Of a stretch of DNA of 64,000 bases, positions 25,201 to 31,776 are shown piece by piece. Every line of letters starts with the position of its first letter. Positions within the stretch are counted from its first letter, which is position 1. The notes below the pieces were generated by a model. That model made no database searches. It had not been told where the DNA came from and saw only the letters and a program-made list of their open reading frames with translations. The position numbers and the translations under genes were made by a program. This stretch comes from Pontibacter ruber (GTDB lineage: Bacteria; Bacteroidota; Bacteroidia; Cytophagales; Hymenobacteraceae), in assembly GCF_023630205.1 (NCBI RefSeq), contig NZ_JALPRR010000002.1, positions 550,899-614,898 of the forward strand. Direction: 5' to 3'.

Positions 25201-25511
25201 CTACCCCAGTCTCTCCAGCAATTGGCCAGGCGGTGTACTACCTGTTTGATGGAACGCTCTGCTCCGCTAGAGCCATCCGGCTGCGGCACGCCGGCCCGGC
25301 GCAGGTACTTCTGAGCCAGGATGTCGGTGGAGATCTGCGACCATGCGGCCGGCACTTCCACATCGTTCATTTCCGAAACCACATCGCCCAACGGCGTGCG
25401 GATGGTGGAAGTCCGCTTCTCATAGCGGAACTGCTCGTAAGGGCTGCTGTCCTGGCTGGTGAAGAAGCGGCGGATGGTGAGCCCTTTGCTGGCTGTCTTA
25501 TCTTTTTTCAT
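22218..25511 (-). CDS. nrdJ: Vitamin B12-dependent (class II) ribonucleotide reductase
   Basis: 1097-residue NrdJ, which makes deoxyribonucleotides with adenosylcobalamin and does not need or suffer from oxygen, unlike the NO-sensitive di-iron class I enzyme. Family blocks are TGLYTSYGLKGKAQGHFYVD, KYGSGSGTNFSNIRG, LGGGGSSSGLMSFLK, NPCSEYMFLDNTACNLAS, ASVIAPTGTIGLLMDCDTTG and EPDFALVKYKKLSGGGYFKI. The C-terminus is a zinc ribbon, CNVCGHITIRSGTCYKCLNC, the electron-transfer end. No cobalamin riboswitch was recognised upstream. Two FNR-type sites lie 34-68 bases before the start, shared with the divergent ric gene, which suggests induction at low oxygen or under NO. Confidence 0.96.
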   Translation of the reverse strand: MKKDKTASKGLTIRRFFTSQDSSPYEQFRYEKRTSTIRTPLGDVVSEMNDVEVPAAWSQISTDILAQKYLRRAGVPQPDGSSGAERSIKQVVHRLANCWRDWGSRYHYFASDEDAQAFYDELVYMLLGQYAAPNSPQWFNTGLYTSYGLKGKAQGHFYVDPETEQLQETDSAYERPQPHACFILSVDDNLASKGGIMDLLVQEARVFKYGSGSGTNFSNIRGKDEPLGGGGSSSGLMSFLKISDRAAGAIKSGGTTRRAAKMVCLDLDHPEIVEFINWKKEEEKKVAALIKAGYSGEFEGEAYQTVSGQNSNNSVRVPNRFFKRLHENGNWELKARTDGRVLRAIPARELWRQIAEAAWACADPGVQYDTTINEWHTCPAEGPIRASNPCSEYMFLDNTACNLASLNLLRFFDTETQQFNLEAFEHACRLWTIVLEISVLMAQFPSEVVAQRSYDYRTIGLGYANLGALLMVQGLPYDSPEARGLAAGITSLMTGIAYKASAEMASVLGPFPKYNLNRESMLRVIRNHRYAAHNTTGSYEGLSIKPQGLNPATCPEDLLQAAVRSWDEALQLGEKYGYRNAQASVIAPTGTIGLLMDCDTTGVEPDFALVKYKKLSGGGYFKIINQSIPVALQKLGYTPDQVDAIVAYAKGHGTLKGAPHLYPEALLKLCFSQADVAKLEEQMRTAYDISGVFQVGLLSEQCLQRLGFTPAQYKQPEFNLLQELGYTIKQIEEANEYICGTMTVEGAPYLKPEHYAVFDCANRCGNKGTRFIKPEGHLRMMAAVQPFISGAISKTINLPNETSVAEVARCYEMAWELGLKACSIYRDGSKLSQPLSSKSSKQEKEPAATEQEKLTAEKILEAAKSILSDSSNKAFRQQLSNIVDRRKLPDKRNGFTQKAKIDGHTVYIRTGEYADGSLGEIFIDMYKEGASFRSILNCFAISVSLGLQYGVPLEEYVSRFTFTRFEPAGRVEHPNIKQATSVFDYLFRLLGYEYLNRTDLVHVKPEELQVQQDEPAPTVELSANVNATSVTATNGADVKANGYTLVTQSRTVLMEQTQQVLASMMGDAPICNVCGHITIRSGTCYKCLNCGNSLGCS

Positions 25512-25544
25512 GAGTAGTGGAGTGTAAAGCGTTTAGAGTGAAGC

Positions 25545-25556
25545 TGATATATGTCA
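25545..25556. promoter_or_regulatory. CRP/FNR-type operator, nrdJ-proximal site
   Basis: TGATATATGTCA fits TGA-N6-TCA and lies 34 bases before the nrdJ start on the minus strand. Its centre is 23 bases from the second site at 25568, about two helical turns. Confidence 0.55.
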
Positions 25557-25567
25557 TGTCTAAAGTA

Positions 25568-25579
25568 TGATATCGGTCA
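25568..25579. promoter_or_regulatory. CRP/FNR-type operator, ric-proximal site
   Basis: TGATATCGGTCA, extended to the palindrome ATGA-N6-TCAT (25567-25580). Its centre is 33 bases before the centre of the -7 box at 25603, which places it near -43 of the expected ric start, the position of directly activated FNR promoters. Confidence 0.65.
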
Positions 25580-25602
25580 TTTCTGGCAGGAGGCGGGTAC
25601 TC

Positions 25603-25610
25603 TATATTTG
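25603..25610 (+). promoter_or_regulatory. -7 promoter box of ric
   Basis: TATATTTG is an exact match to the Bacteroidetes TAnnTTTG. The transcript would start about 7 bases later, leaving a leader of about 115 bases before the ric ATG at 25735. A classical -33 TTG is not obvious, consistent with an activator-dependent promoter. Confidence 0.6.
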
Positions 25611-25734
25611 TACGAGTAAAGGTAACAGAGAATATTTGAGATAAAAATACCTTTATATCTTTTATTTTTAAAAGCCCGTACATACATTTACAGCGGCAAT
25701 CATTTACAACTAACTCTTTAAAAAAAGTAATATC

Positions 25735-26688
25735 ATGGAAACGATAGAAACACTGGATGTAACCGTACTGGAACCCCGCCTGAAGCACCCCACCATCTTT
25801 AACTGGTTCGATAACCTGACCGGAGGGGAGTCTTTCATCATTCACAACGACCACGACCCAAAACCGCTTTACTACCAGCTGCTGGGCGAACGGGGCAATA
25901 CCTTTAAGTGGGAATACCTGGAGCAGGGGCCTGAAGTATGGGAAGTAAAGATATCGAAGCTGACGCCTGCCGAAGGCGACACCGTAGGCGAGCTGGTCGC
26001 CAAAGATTACCGCAAGGCGCAGGTGTTCAAAAAGTATGGCATCGACTTCTGTTGCGGCGGCAAAAAATCGCTGGCGCAGGTGTGTGAAGAAAAGAACATC
26101 GACCAGGATAAACTGGAGCAGGAGCTGAACGGCTTAACTGACCAGGCGACGGCAGGTCGCGAGAACGAGTACGAGAAATGGGACCCCGCTTTCCTGGCAG
26201 ATTACATTGTGAACGTGCACCATACTTATGTGCGCGAGGCGATACCGGCACTGTACGAATACACCGCTAAAATTGCCCGTGTACATGGGGCGCGTCATCC
26301 GGAGCTGCTGCAGATAGCGAAGCATTTTGTAAACGTGGCCAACGAACTGGAAGTGCACATGCCAAAAGAAGAACGCGTGCTGTTCCCTTACATCAAGCAG
26401 TTGGTAGAGGCGAAGAAAAACGGTCAGAAAGTAGAGCGCCCGGCCTTTGGCACCATCCAGAACCCGATCAACATGATGGAGATGGAACACGAGTCTGCCG
26501 GTAACGAAATGGAGTCTATCCGCGAGCTGAGCGACAACTATACCGTGCCTGCCGATGGCTGTGCTACCTACCGTGTTGCATTTTCCAAGCTGAAAGAGTT
26601 TGAAGAAGACCTGCACCGCCACATTCACCTGGAGAACAACATCCTGTTCAAGAAAGCGCTGGAGCTGGAGAAAGAGGTGCTTGTCTGA
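25735..26688 (+). CDS. ric: RIC-type iron-sulfur cluster repair protein with N-terminal DUF2249
   Basis: 317-residue di-iron protein of the YtfE/ScdA/RIC family, which repairs Fe-S clusters damaged by NO and peroxide. Order of domains: DUF2249 (about 8-78, HPTIFNWFDNLTGGESFIIH, NDHDPKPLYYQL), ScdA_N/DUF542 (about 85-125, with the motif YGIDFCCGGKKSL) and hemerythrin-like domain (about 150-310, histidine and glutamate ligands in VNVHHTYVREA, MPKEERVLFPY, MEMEHESAGNEM, DLHRHIHLENNILF). The DUF2249 fusion ties it to the DUF2249 protein two genes downstream. Its promoter carries an FNR-type site and a -7 box. The stop codon overlaps a dispersed repeat. Confidence 0.94.
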   Translation: METIETLDVTVLEPRLKHPTIFNWFDNLTGGESFIIHNDHDPKPLYYQLLGERGNTFKWEYLEQGPEVWEVKISKLTPAEGDTVGELVAKDYRKAQVFKKYGIDFCCGGKKSLAQVCEEKNIDQDKLEQELNGLTDQATAGRENEYEKWDPAFLADYIVNVHHTYVREAIPALYEYTAKIARVHGARHPELLQIAKHFVNVANELEVHMPKEERVLFPYIKQLVEAKKNGQKVERPAFGTIQNPINMMEMEHESAGNEMESIRELSDNYTVPADGCATYRVAFSKLKEFEEDLHRHIHLENNILFKKALELEKEVLV

Positions 26689-26730
26689 ATCAGGATTTTC
26701 AGGATTAAAAAGGATGGGCAGGATTTATAT
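26683..26730. repeat. Dispersed AATCCTGATTCAGAC repeat, copy 1
   Basis: The reverse complement of this stretch matches 43884-43927 with a few changes: both contain AAATCCTGATTCAGAC preceded by AATCCTG and CATC-TTTAA blocks. Copy 1 starts inside the last codons of ric. Such tail-of-gene repeats are common in Bacteroidetes. Confidence 0.65.
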
Positions 26731-26771
26731 AGTTTATAGTCTAAAATAAGTGCTGTTCTAATTGAGGAGAA

Positions 26772-26823
26772 AGTCCCCCTTGGGGGTAGGGGCCCTCGAC
26801 AAAGAAGGGGGCAGGGGGATGAC
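26772..26823. repeat. C-run/G-run dispersed repeat between ric and the hemerythrin gene
   Basis: AGTCCCCCTTGGGGGTAGGG followed by a second G-rich block ending GGGGGATGAC. Related elements occur at 43582, 43661 and 44024. It can fold into a C/G hairpin within the otherwise operon-like spacer. Confidence 0.6.
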
Positions 26824-26896
26824 AATCGTTCCCCACTCTTCTCCTGACACCTACAGACATCTACCCAAATTACAACGGGCAAAGCCCACCATTGTC

Positions 26897-27400
26897 ATGG
26901 AAACGACACTAAAACCACAGAAACGCGACAAGAGCCTGGTGCCCTTTTCAAAAGATCATCATTACGGCTTGCTCTTTACCTGGAAACTACGGCAGGGGCT
27001 GGCGAACGGAACCCCAATAGAAGTGCTCAGCCGCTACGTCCGTTACTTCTGGGAAACAATACTGAAGAATCATTGCAAGGAGGAGGAAATAGTTCTGCGC
27101 CGGTTGGTAAAAGACAATCACCCGATGCGCATCCGCATGGAAGAGGAACATCACCTGCTCCATGCGATTATTGACAAGGTATTGGCTGGCCAGCGCCTGA
27201 CACCGGAGCTGCTGAACGTGCTACAGCAGGACCTGGTAGACCACATCCGCTGGGAAGAGCGGGAATTGTTCCCATACATCCAGCAGGTTGCCGACCCCGA
27301 CGAATTGCAGCTGATCGGAAAGCTGCTGGAACAAAAGTGGCAAAAGCCAGTGGAAGCATTTGAGCCGGAATTCTGGGTTGTACAAAAAGAAACCGCCTGA
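26897..27400 (+). CDS. Hemerythrin-domain protein
   Basis: 167-residue four-helix bundle with the usual His/Glu ligands in SKDHHYGLLF, NHCKEEEIVL, EEEHHLLHAI and LVDHIRWEERELFPYIQ. Such stand-alone proteins bind O2 or NO at a di-iron site in the cytoplasm. The frame is open further upstream to 26762, but the start at 26897 is preferred because the extra residues come from the G-rich repeat and the DKSLVPFSKDHH region is the family's N-terminal end. It is 3 bases from the next gene. Confidence 0.88.
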   Translation: METTLKPQKRDKSLVPFSKDHHYGLLFTWKLRQGLANGTPIEVLSRYVRYFWETILKNHCKEEEIVLRRLVKDNHPMRIRMEEEHHLLHAIIDKVLAGQRLTPELLNVLQQDLVDHIRWEERELFPYIQQVADPDELQLIGKLLEQKWQKPVEAFEPEFWVVQKETA

Positions 27401-27403
27401 GCC

Positions 27404-28225
27404 ATGGAACTAGCGGCCACTACCAGGATCTCGGCCATCATCAAGGAAAACCCGGCGGCTATTGAGGCCATTGTTTCGATCAACAAACATTTTGAAAAGC
27501 TCCGGAACCCTTTGCTGCGCAAAATACTGGCCTCCCGGGTAACGATAGCCGATGCAGCCCGAATCGGCAATTGCCAGGTAACGGATTTTTATGAGAAGCT
27601 GGCTCCGCTTGGTTTCAGCACGCCGGCAAACGAATCAAATGATAAGAAGTCAAACGCAATGAATACTGTAGAGAAACCAGCCTTTATGAAGCGGCAGATT
27701 GAAGCTAACACGGTGGTGCTGGATGTGCGCCAGACCATTGCTTCAGGGCGCGACCCTTTCCTGGAGATCATGGCCGCCGTGGATGCGCTGAAAACAGGAG
27801 AGGTGCTGTGCATTGTAAATACCTTTGAGCCGACGCCGCTCATTGCCATACTTCAGAAAAAAGGTTTTGCCTACTACACCGAAACGCTGGCGCCAGACCT
27901 GATCCATACATACTTCAGCAAAGAAGAAAGTATGGAGGAGCCTGACAAAGCTGTTGCAGCAAAAGACGAATCTGATTTTGATGCGCTGGTGCAGGCGTAT
28001 GACGGGCTGATGCAGCAGGTGGACGTGCGCGAACTGGAAATGCCACAGCCGATGGTGACCATACTTTCCGCGCTTGAAAAGCTGCCTGAAGCGGAGGCAC
28101 TGTACGTGGTGCACCGCCGGGTACCGCAGTTCCTGATCCCGCAATTGCAGGAGCGGGGCTTTAGCCTGTGCTACAAAGAAAAAGGACCTGCCCGGGTCGA
28201 CCTGCTCATATACAAAGAGACCTAG
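27404..28225 (+). CDS. DUF1858 plus two DUF2249 domains
   Basis: 273 residues: a DUF1858-like helical N-terminus (about 1-70, ISAIIKENPAAIEAIVSINKHF), then two copies of DUF2249 (about 100-168, VVLDVRQTIASGRDPFLEIM to FAYYTE; and about 200-272, VDVRELEMPQPMVTILSALE to GFSLCYKEK). The second copy retains the ELxxPxPM start typical of the domain. DUF2249 is TusA-like in fold and is found with hemerythrins and denitrification genes; its chemistry is not known to me. The gene is tightly packed between the hemerythrin (3 bases) and membrane protein (2 bases) genes, so it belongs to the same operon. A role in NO/Fe-S metabolism is inferred from context. Confidence 0.85.
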   Translation: MELAATTRISAIIKENPAAIEAIVSINKHFEKLRNPLLRKILASRVTIADAARIGNCQVTDFYEKLAPLGFSTPANESNDKKSNAMNTVEKPAFMKRQIEANTVVLDVRQTIASGRDPFLEIMAAVDALKTGEVLCIVNTFEPTPLIAILQKKGFAYYTETLAPDLIHTYFSKEESMEEPDKAVAAKDESDFDALVQAYDGLMQQVDVRELEMPQPMVTILSALEKLPEAEALYVVHRRVPQFLIPQLQERGFSLCYKEKGPARVDLLIYKET

Positions 28226-28227
28226 CC

Positions 28228-29544
28228 ATGCAAACAACTATAACCAACTCACCGGGGAAATGGGTAGTGCTGCCGCATTACGGCTTTGCAGCCGTTGCCC
28301 TGGTAGTGCTGAGTCTGTTGCTGCTCTTCTCGACAGATGCCTTTGGCGGCCATTACTTTCACCCGAAGCTGTTAACGCTGACGCACGTAGCGGCTTTGGG
28401 CTGGGCCACCATGGTCATTTTCGGAGCGCTGTACCAGCTGCTGCCGGTGGTGCTGGAAGTGCGCCTGTACAGCGAAAAACTTGCGTACTATGCCTTTGGC
28501 TTGCTCAGCTCCGGCACCATCCTTTTGGCCTGTGCCTTCTGGCATTTCTGGGTGGGTACCATCATGCAGGTGGCGGCCCTTTTTCTGTTTCTGTCCTTTG
28601 GTTTGTTTGCCCTGAACGTGGTGCAGACGGCGCGTACAGCTGCCAAATGGACCATCGAGGCTGACTTTATTGTTACCTCGACGGTGTGGCTGCTGGCAAC
28701 AGGCTTTGTGGGGCTGCTGATGGTGTTCAACTTTACCTATCCGTTCCTGCCGCAGGAGCACGTGCACTACCTGAAGCTGCACGCGCACCTGGGGATGGTG
28801 GGCTGGTTTTTGCTGCTCATCATTGGGGTAGGGGCAAAGCTTATCCCGATGTTTATGCTTGCGCATACCGAAAGTACCCGTAATTTGAGTATTGCCTATT
28901 ACTGCATTAACGGTGGGCTTATACTTTTCGCAGCCGATCACCTGTTCTTTCATACAGCCTTTCTACCGGTTTATGCGGGGCTCGTAATGCTTGGCATTAC
29001 GTTCTTCCTGCTGTTCCTACGCCAGGCAAAGCAAGTGCAAAAACGGCAGGAAGCGGACCTGGGCATGAAACAGACATTTGTAGCCTTGGGTCTGCTTCTG
29101 TTGCCGGTTATGCTGGTGTTCCTGGTAACTACAAATCTGGGTTTGCCGCAGGGGTTGCTCTCTTCGCTGTACCTGGTCTATGGTTTGTCGGTGTTTCTGG
29201 GTTTTGTGACGGCGCTCATACTTGGGCAAACATTTAAAACACTGCCGTTCATTATCTGGATGCACCGCTACCAGGACCACGTAGGCCGCTTCAAAACACC
29301 ACTGCCAAAAGACCTCTACAGCAACGACCTGCTCCGCTGGCAAAACATCGCTTACCTGGCGGCGCTGCTTGTATTGCTGACAGGTGTGCTGGTTGCACAG
29401 CAGGCAGTTATACTTGGAGGAGCCATGTTATTTGTGGTCGCAGCGGTATTGTATGCGGCCAATGTGTTTAAAGTGTTGCTGCACCGTGTACACGATTTAA
29501 AACCGATCAACTATGGAAGCGCAAGAACAACAACAGCTGTCTGA
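28228..29544 (+). CDS. Polytopic membrane protein, heme-copper-oxidase subunit I-like
   Basis: 438 residues with about 12 hydrophobic helices. The segment LLTLTHVAALGWATMVIFGA (about 51-70) and the segment HYLKLHAHLGMVGWFLLLII (about 191-210) resemble haem-ligand helices of subunit I proteins; an LFFHTAF and a MHRYQDHVGRF follow. The set is not complete enough to call an oxidase or NO reductase. Similar single-subunit proteins beside hemerythrins and NO genes in Bacteroidetes are annotated as hypothetical or cbb3-like. The open frame reaches back to 28168, overlapping the previous gene; the start at 28228 (MQTTITNSPG) gives a 2-base spacing instead. It is distantly similar to the protein at 20261-21580. 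Confidence 0.68.
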   Translation: MQTTITNSPGKWVVLPHYGFAAVALVVLSLLLLFSTDAFGGHYFHPKLLTLTHVAALGWATMVIFGALYQLLPVVLEVRLYSEKLAYYAFGLLSSGTILLACAFWHFWVGTIMQVAALFLFLSFGLFALNVVQTARTAAKWTIEADFIVTSTVWLLATGFVGLLMVFNFTYPFLPQEHVHYLKLHAHLGMVGWFLLLIIGVGAKLIPMFMLAHTESTRNLSIAYYCINGGLILFAADHLFFHTAFLPVYAGLVMLGITFFLLFLRQAKQVQKRQEADLGMKQTFVALGLLLLPVMLVFLVTTNLGLPQGLLSSLYLVYGLSVFLGFVTALILGQTFKTLPFIIWMHRYQDHVGRFKTPLPKDLYSNDLLRWQNIAYLAALLVLLTGVLVAQQAVILGGAMLFVVAAVLYAANVFKVLLHRVHDLKPINYGSARTTTAV

Positions 29545-29833
29545 AAAAGTATACGAAAGCCTCAAATACATCATCGATCCGGAGATCGGGATAAACATCG
29601 TGGACCTGGGGCTGGTTTACAAGGTAGCGCTGCAGGAGGAGCAGAAGCTGTACGTGGAGCTGACGCTGACCACACCCGGCTGCCCCATGAGCAGTACAAT
29701 TATCAAAGCAACCGAACAGCTGCTGGCGCTGCACTATCCCGAGTACCAGGCACATGTAGAACTGGTCTGGCTGCCGCAGTGGACGCCCGAGATGATATCA
29801 GAAGAGGGTATGCGATTACTCGGGAATGACTGA
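29513..29833 (+). CDS. MIP18/DUF59 (SufT/PaaD-like) Fe-S assembly protein
   Basis: 106 residues of the MIP18 family, small proteins that help mature or repair iron-sulfur proteins. Signature stretches are IIDPEIGINIVDLGLVYKV and TLTTPGCPMSSTI, with the conserved Cys in PGCPM, then WLPQWTPEMISEEG (compare the W-x-P-x-W/M-S-x-x-A/G ending). It overlaps the 3' end of the membrane protein gene by 32 bases, and the Rrf2 gene follows, so Fe-S repair under NO stress is a sensible role (inference). Confidence 0.9.
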   Translation: MEAQEQQQLSEKVYESLKYIIDPEIGINIVDLGLVYKVALQEEQKLYVELTLTTPGCPMSSTIIKATEQLLALHYPEYQAHVELVWLPQWTPEMISEEGMRLLGND

Positions 29834-29846
29834 TATATTTGTATCA
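29831..29846 (+). promoter_or_regulatory. Dyad overlapping a -7 box upstream of the Rrf2 gene
   Basis: TGATATATTTGTATCA is a palindrome (TGATA-N6-TATCA) in which the consensus -7 box TATATTTG (29834-29841) is embedded. It overlaps the stop of the DUF59 gene and ends 26 bases before the rrf2 start. An embedded promoter suggests repression, most simply autoregulation by the Rrf2 protein. Confidence 0.5.
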
Positions 29847-29871
29847 ACGCTTAAACTTAGTACCCGAACAG

Positions 29872-30327
29872 ATGCTTTCGAAAACGACAGAATACGCTCT
29901 TCGCTCCATTGTATACATTGCCATGATGGATGCGGAAGGGAAACGAGCCGGCTTGAAGGAGATTGCCAACGAACTGGAGTTGCCTTCCCCTTTTATCGGT
30001 AAAATACTGCAGGACCTGGTGCGCAAAGGTGTTATCTCGTCGGTTAAAGGTCCGCATGGCGGTTTTTTCATGCACCGGCCTTCAGGCGATATCAGCATCA
30101 TGGAGGTGGTGCGCCATATCGACGGGCTGGAGGCTTTCAAAAAGTGCGGCATGGGCATGAAGCAGTGTTCTGATAAACATCCCTGCCCGCTGCACAACGA
30201 GATAAAAGCGTACCGGGACAACATGCTGCGCACCTTCAGCAACAAAACCATCAAAGATCTGGTGGATGGGGTGAACTCCGGAAAGTTCTTTATTAAAAAC
30301 GAGCCTGAGGAGGTAACAGAAAGCTAA
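29872..30327 (+). CDS. Rrf2-family regulator with three cysteines (NsrR/IscR-like)
   Basis: 151-residue transcription regulator: winged helix (MLSKTTEYALRSIVYIAM, LPSPFIGKILQDLVRKGVI, GPHGGFFMHRP) followed by a dimerisation helix and the cluster loop KCGMGMKQCSDKHPCPLH. The cysteines C92, C99 and C105 have the C-x6-C-x5-C arrangement of Fe-S-carrying Rrf2 proteins such as NsrR and IscR, which sense NO or cluster status. The start at 29872 is chosen because MLSKTTEYAL is the family N-terminus; the open frame extends 11 codons further. It closes the NO operon and probably regulates it. The next element is a strong terminator. Confidence 0.92.
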   Translation: MLSKTTEYALRSIVYIAMMDAEGKRAGLKEIANELELPSPFIGKILQDLVRKGVISSVKGPHGGFFMHRPSGDISIMEVVRHIDGLEAFKKCGMGMKQCSDKHPCPLHNEIKAYRDNMLRTFSNKTIKDLVDGVNSGKFFIKNEPEEVTES

Positions 30328-30353
30328 ACCCTTTATATCATCTGGTAAGATAG

Positions 30354-30402
30354 AAGCCGGCCAGGCTGTGCCATTCTGGTGCAACCGGCCGGCTTTCTTT
30401 TT
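30354..30402 (+). terminator. Terminator after the Rrf2 gene
   Basis: AAGCCGGCC (30354-30362) pairs with GGCCGGCTT (30387-30395), followed by a T-rich run. Confidence 0.82.
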
Positions 30403-30436
30403 CTGCAAAGTATAAACAACAGCTGCCTAAAAGTAT

Positions 30437-30477
30437 AAAACAGGAAAGGCCGGTTCATCACCGGCCTTTCCTGTTTT
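30437..30477. terminator. Bidirectional terminator between rrf2 and gltA
   Basis: AAAACAGGAAAGGCCGG (30437-30453) pairs perfectly with its complement at 30461-30477 across a 7-base loop; a 17-bp stem with A and T runs on both sides. It serves mainly gltA on the minus strand. Confidence 0.92.
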
Positions 30478-30489
30478 AGTAAGTTATAC

Positions 30490-31776
30490 TTAGCGTTGTT
30501 CCATCGGAACGTAGTTGCGCTCTCTTTCGCCAGTGTAGATCTGACGCGGACGACCGATCGGCTCTTTCTGCTCGCGCATTTCTTTCCACTGCGCGATCCA
30601 GCCTGGCAGACGGCCAAGGGCAAACATTACGGTGAACATATCGGTTGGAATACCCAGGGCGCGGTAGATGATACCGGAGTAGAAGTCTACGTTCGGGTAC
30701 AGCTTGCGATCTACAAAGTATGGATCGTTCAGTGCCGCTTCTTCCAGTTCTTTTGCAATGTCCAGGATAGGGTCCTGTACGCCAAGTGCAGTCAGTACTT
30801 CGTCAGCAGCTTTCTTAATGATCTTCGCACGCGGGTCGAAGTTCTTGTAAACGCGGTGACCAAAGCCCATCAGACGGAAAGGATCGTCTTTGTCTTTCGC
30901 CTTCGCGATGTATTTCTTAGAATCGCCGCCGTCCGCTTTGATGGCTTCCAGCATCTCGATCACGGCCTGGTTAGCGCCACCGTGCAGCGGGCCCCACAGC
31001 GCGCTGATACCAGCAGATACAGAAGAGTACAGGCTGGCGTTGGCAGAACCTACCAGACGCACGGTAGAGGTAGAGCAGTTCTGCTCGTGGTCAGCGTGCA
31101 GGATCAGCAGTTTGTTCAGGGCATCCACAACAACCGGGTTGATCTCGTAATCCTCAGTCGGGAAGGCGAACATCATGTGCAGGAAGTTCGAGCAGTAGTC
31201 CAGTTTGTTTTTAGGATAGTTAACCGGATGGCCTACAGAGTTCTTGTAAGACCAGGCAGCAATGGTAGGCAGCTTCGCCATCAGACGAATGATCGAAAGG
31301 TCTACCTCTTCTTTTGTCTGGTTCGGGTTAAGCGACTCCGGATAAAAAGCAGTCAGTGAGCTGATCAGCGCAGAAAGAATACCCATTGGGTGTGCTGCAG
31401 ACGGGAAACCGTCCAGGATCTTACGCATATCTTCGTTTACGAGCGTATGCATTTTGATCTTGTTGCTGAAATCATCCAGTTCCTGCTTAGTAGGCAGCGT
31501 ACCGTAGATCAACAGGTAAGCAACTTCGATAAAGTTTGATTTTTCGGCCAGTTGCTCAATTGGATAGCCTCTGTAGCTCAATATGCCCTGCTCACCATCC
31601 AGGAACGTGATAGCGCTGGTAGTAGCACCTGTATTTTTATAACCAGAGTCTAGCGTGATATAACCGCTTTCAGCGCGGAGATTAGAAATATCAATTGCTT
31701 TCTCATCTTCAGTACCTGTTACTACAGGCAATCTGTAAGATTTACCCTCTAAGATTATTTCAGCGAAATCTGACAT
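30490..31776 (-). CDS. gltA: Citrate synthase
   Basis: 428-residue type II (hexameric-type) citrate synthase, condensing oxaloacetate and acetyl-CoA in the TCA cycle. Motifs: LSYRGYPIEQLAEKS, ILHADHEQNCSTSTVRLVGS, GPLHGGANQAVIEML with the catalytic His, MGFGHRVYKNFDPRAKI and the Asp region PNVDFYSGI. Length and ends match the family. It is monocistronic between the terminator at 30437 and a roughly 495-base spacer. The spacer 31777-32271 is AT-rich and holds no gene or clear promoter that I can support. Confidence 0.97.
   Translation of the reverse strand: MSDFAEIILEGKSYRLPVVTGTEDEKAIDISNLRAESGYITLDSGYKNTGATTSAITFLDGEQGILSYRGYPIEQLAEKSNFIEVAYLLIYGTLPTKQELDDFSNKIKMHTLVNEDMRKILDGFPSAAHPMGILSALISSLTAFYPESLNPNQTKEEVDLSIIRLMAKLPTIAAWSYKNSVGHPVNYPKNKLDYCSNFLHMMFAFPTEDYEINPVVVDALNKLLILHADHEQNCSTSTVRLVGSANASLYSSVSAGISALWGPLHGGANQAVIEMLEAIKADGGDSKKYIAKAKDKDDPFRLMGFGHRVYKNFDPRAKIIKKAADEVLTALGVQDPILDIAKELEEAALNDPYFVDRKLYPNVDFYSGIIYRALGIPTDMFTVMFALGRLPGWIAQWKEMREQKEPIGRPRQIYTGERERNYVPMEQR

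Noticed and set aside
25512..25734. Cobalamin riboswitch before the B12-dependent nrdJ
   Set aside because: No B12-box-like sequence or extended leader structure was recognised; the spacer is short and occupied by the operators.
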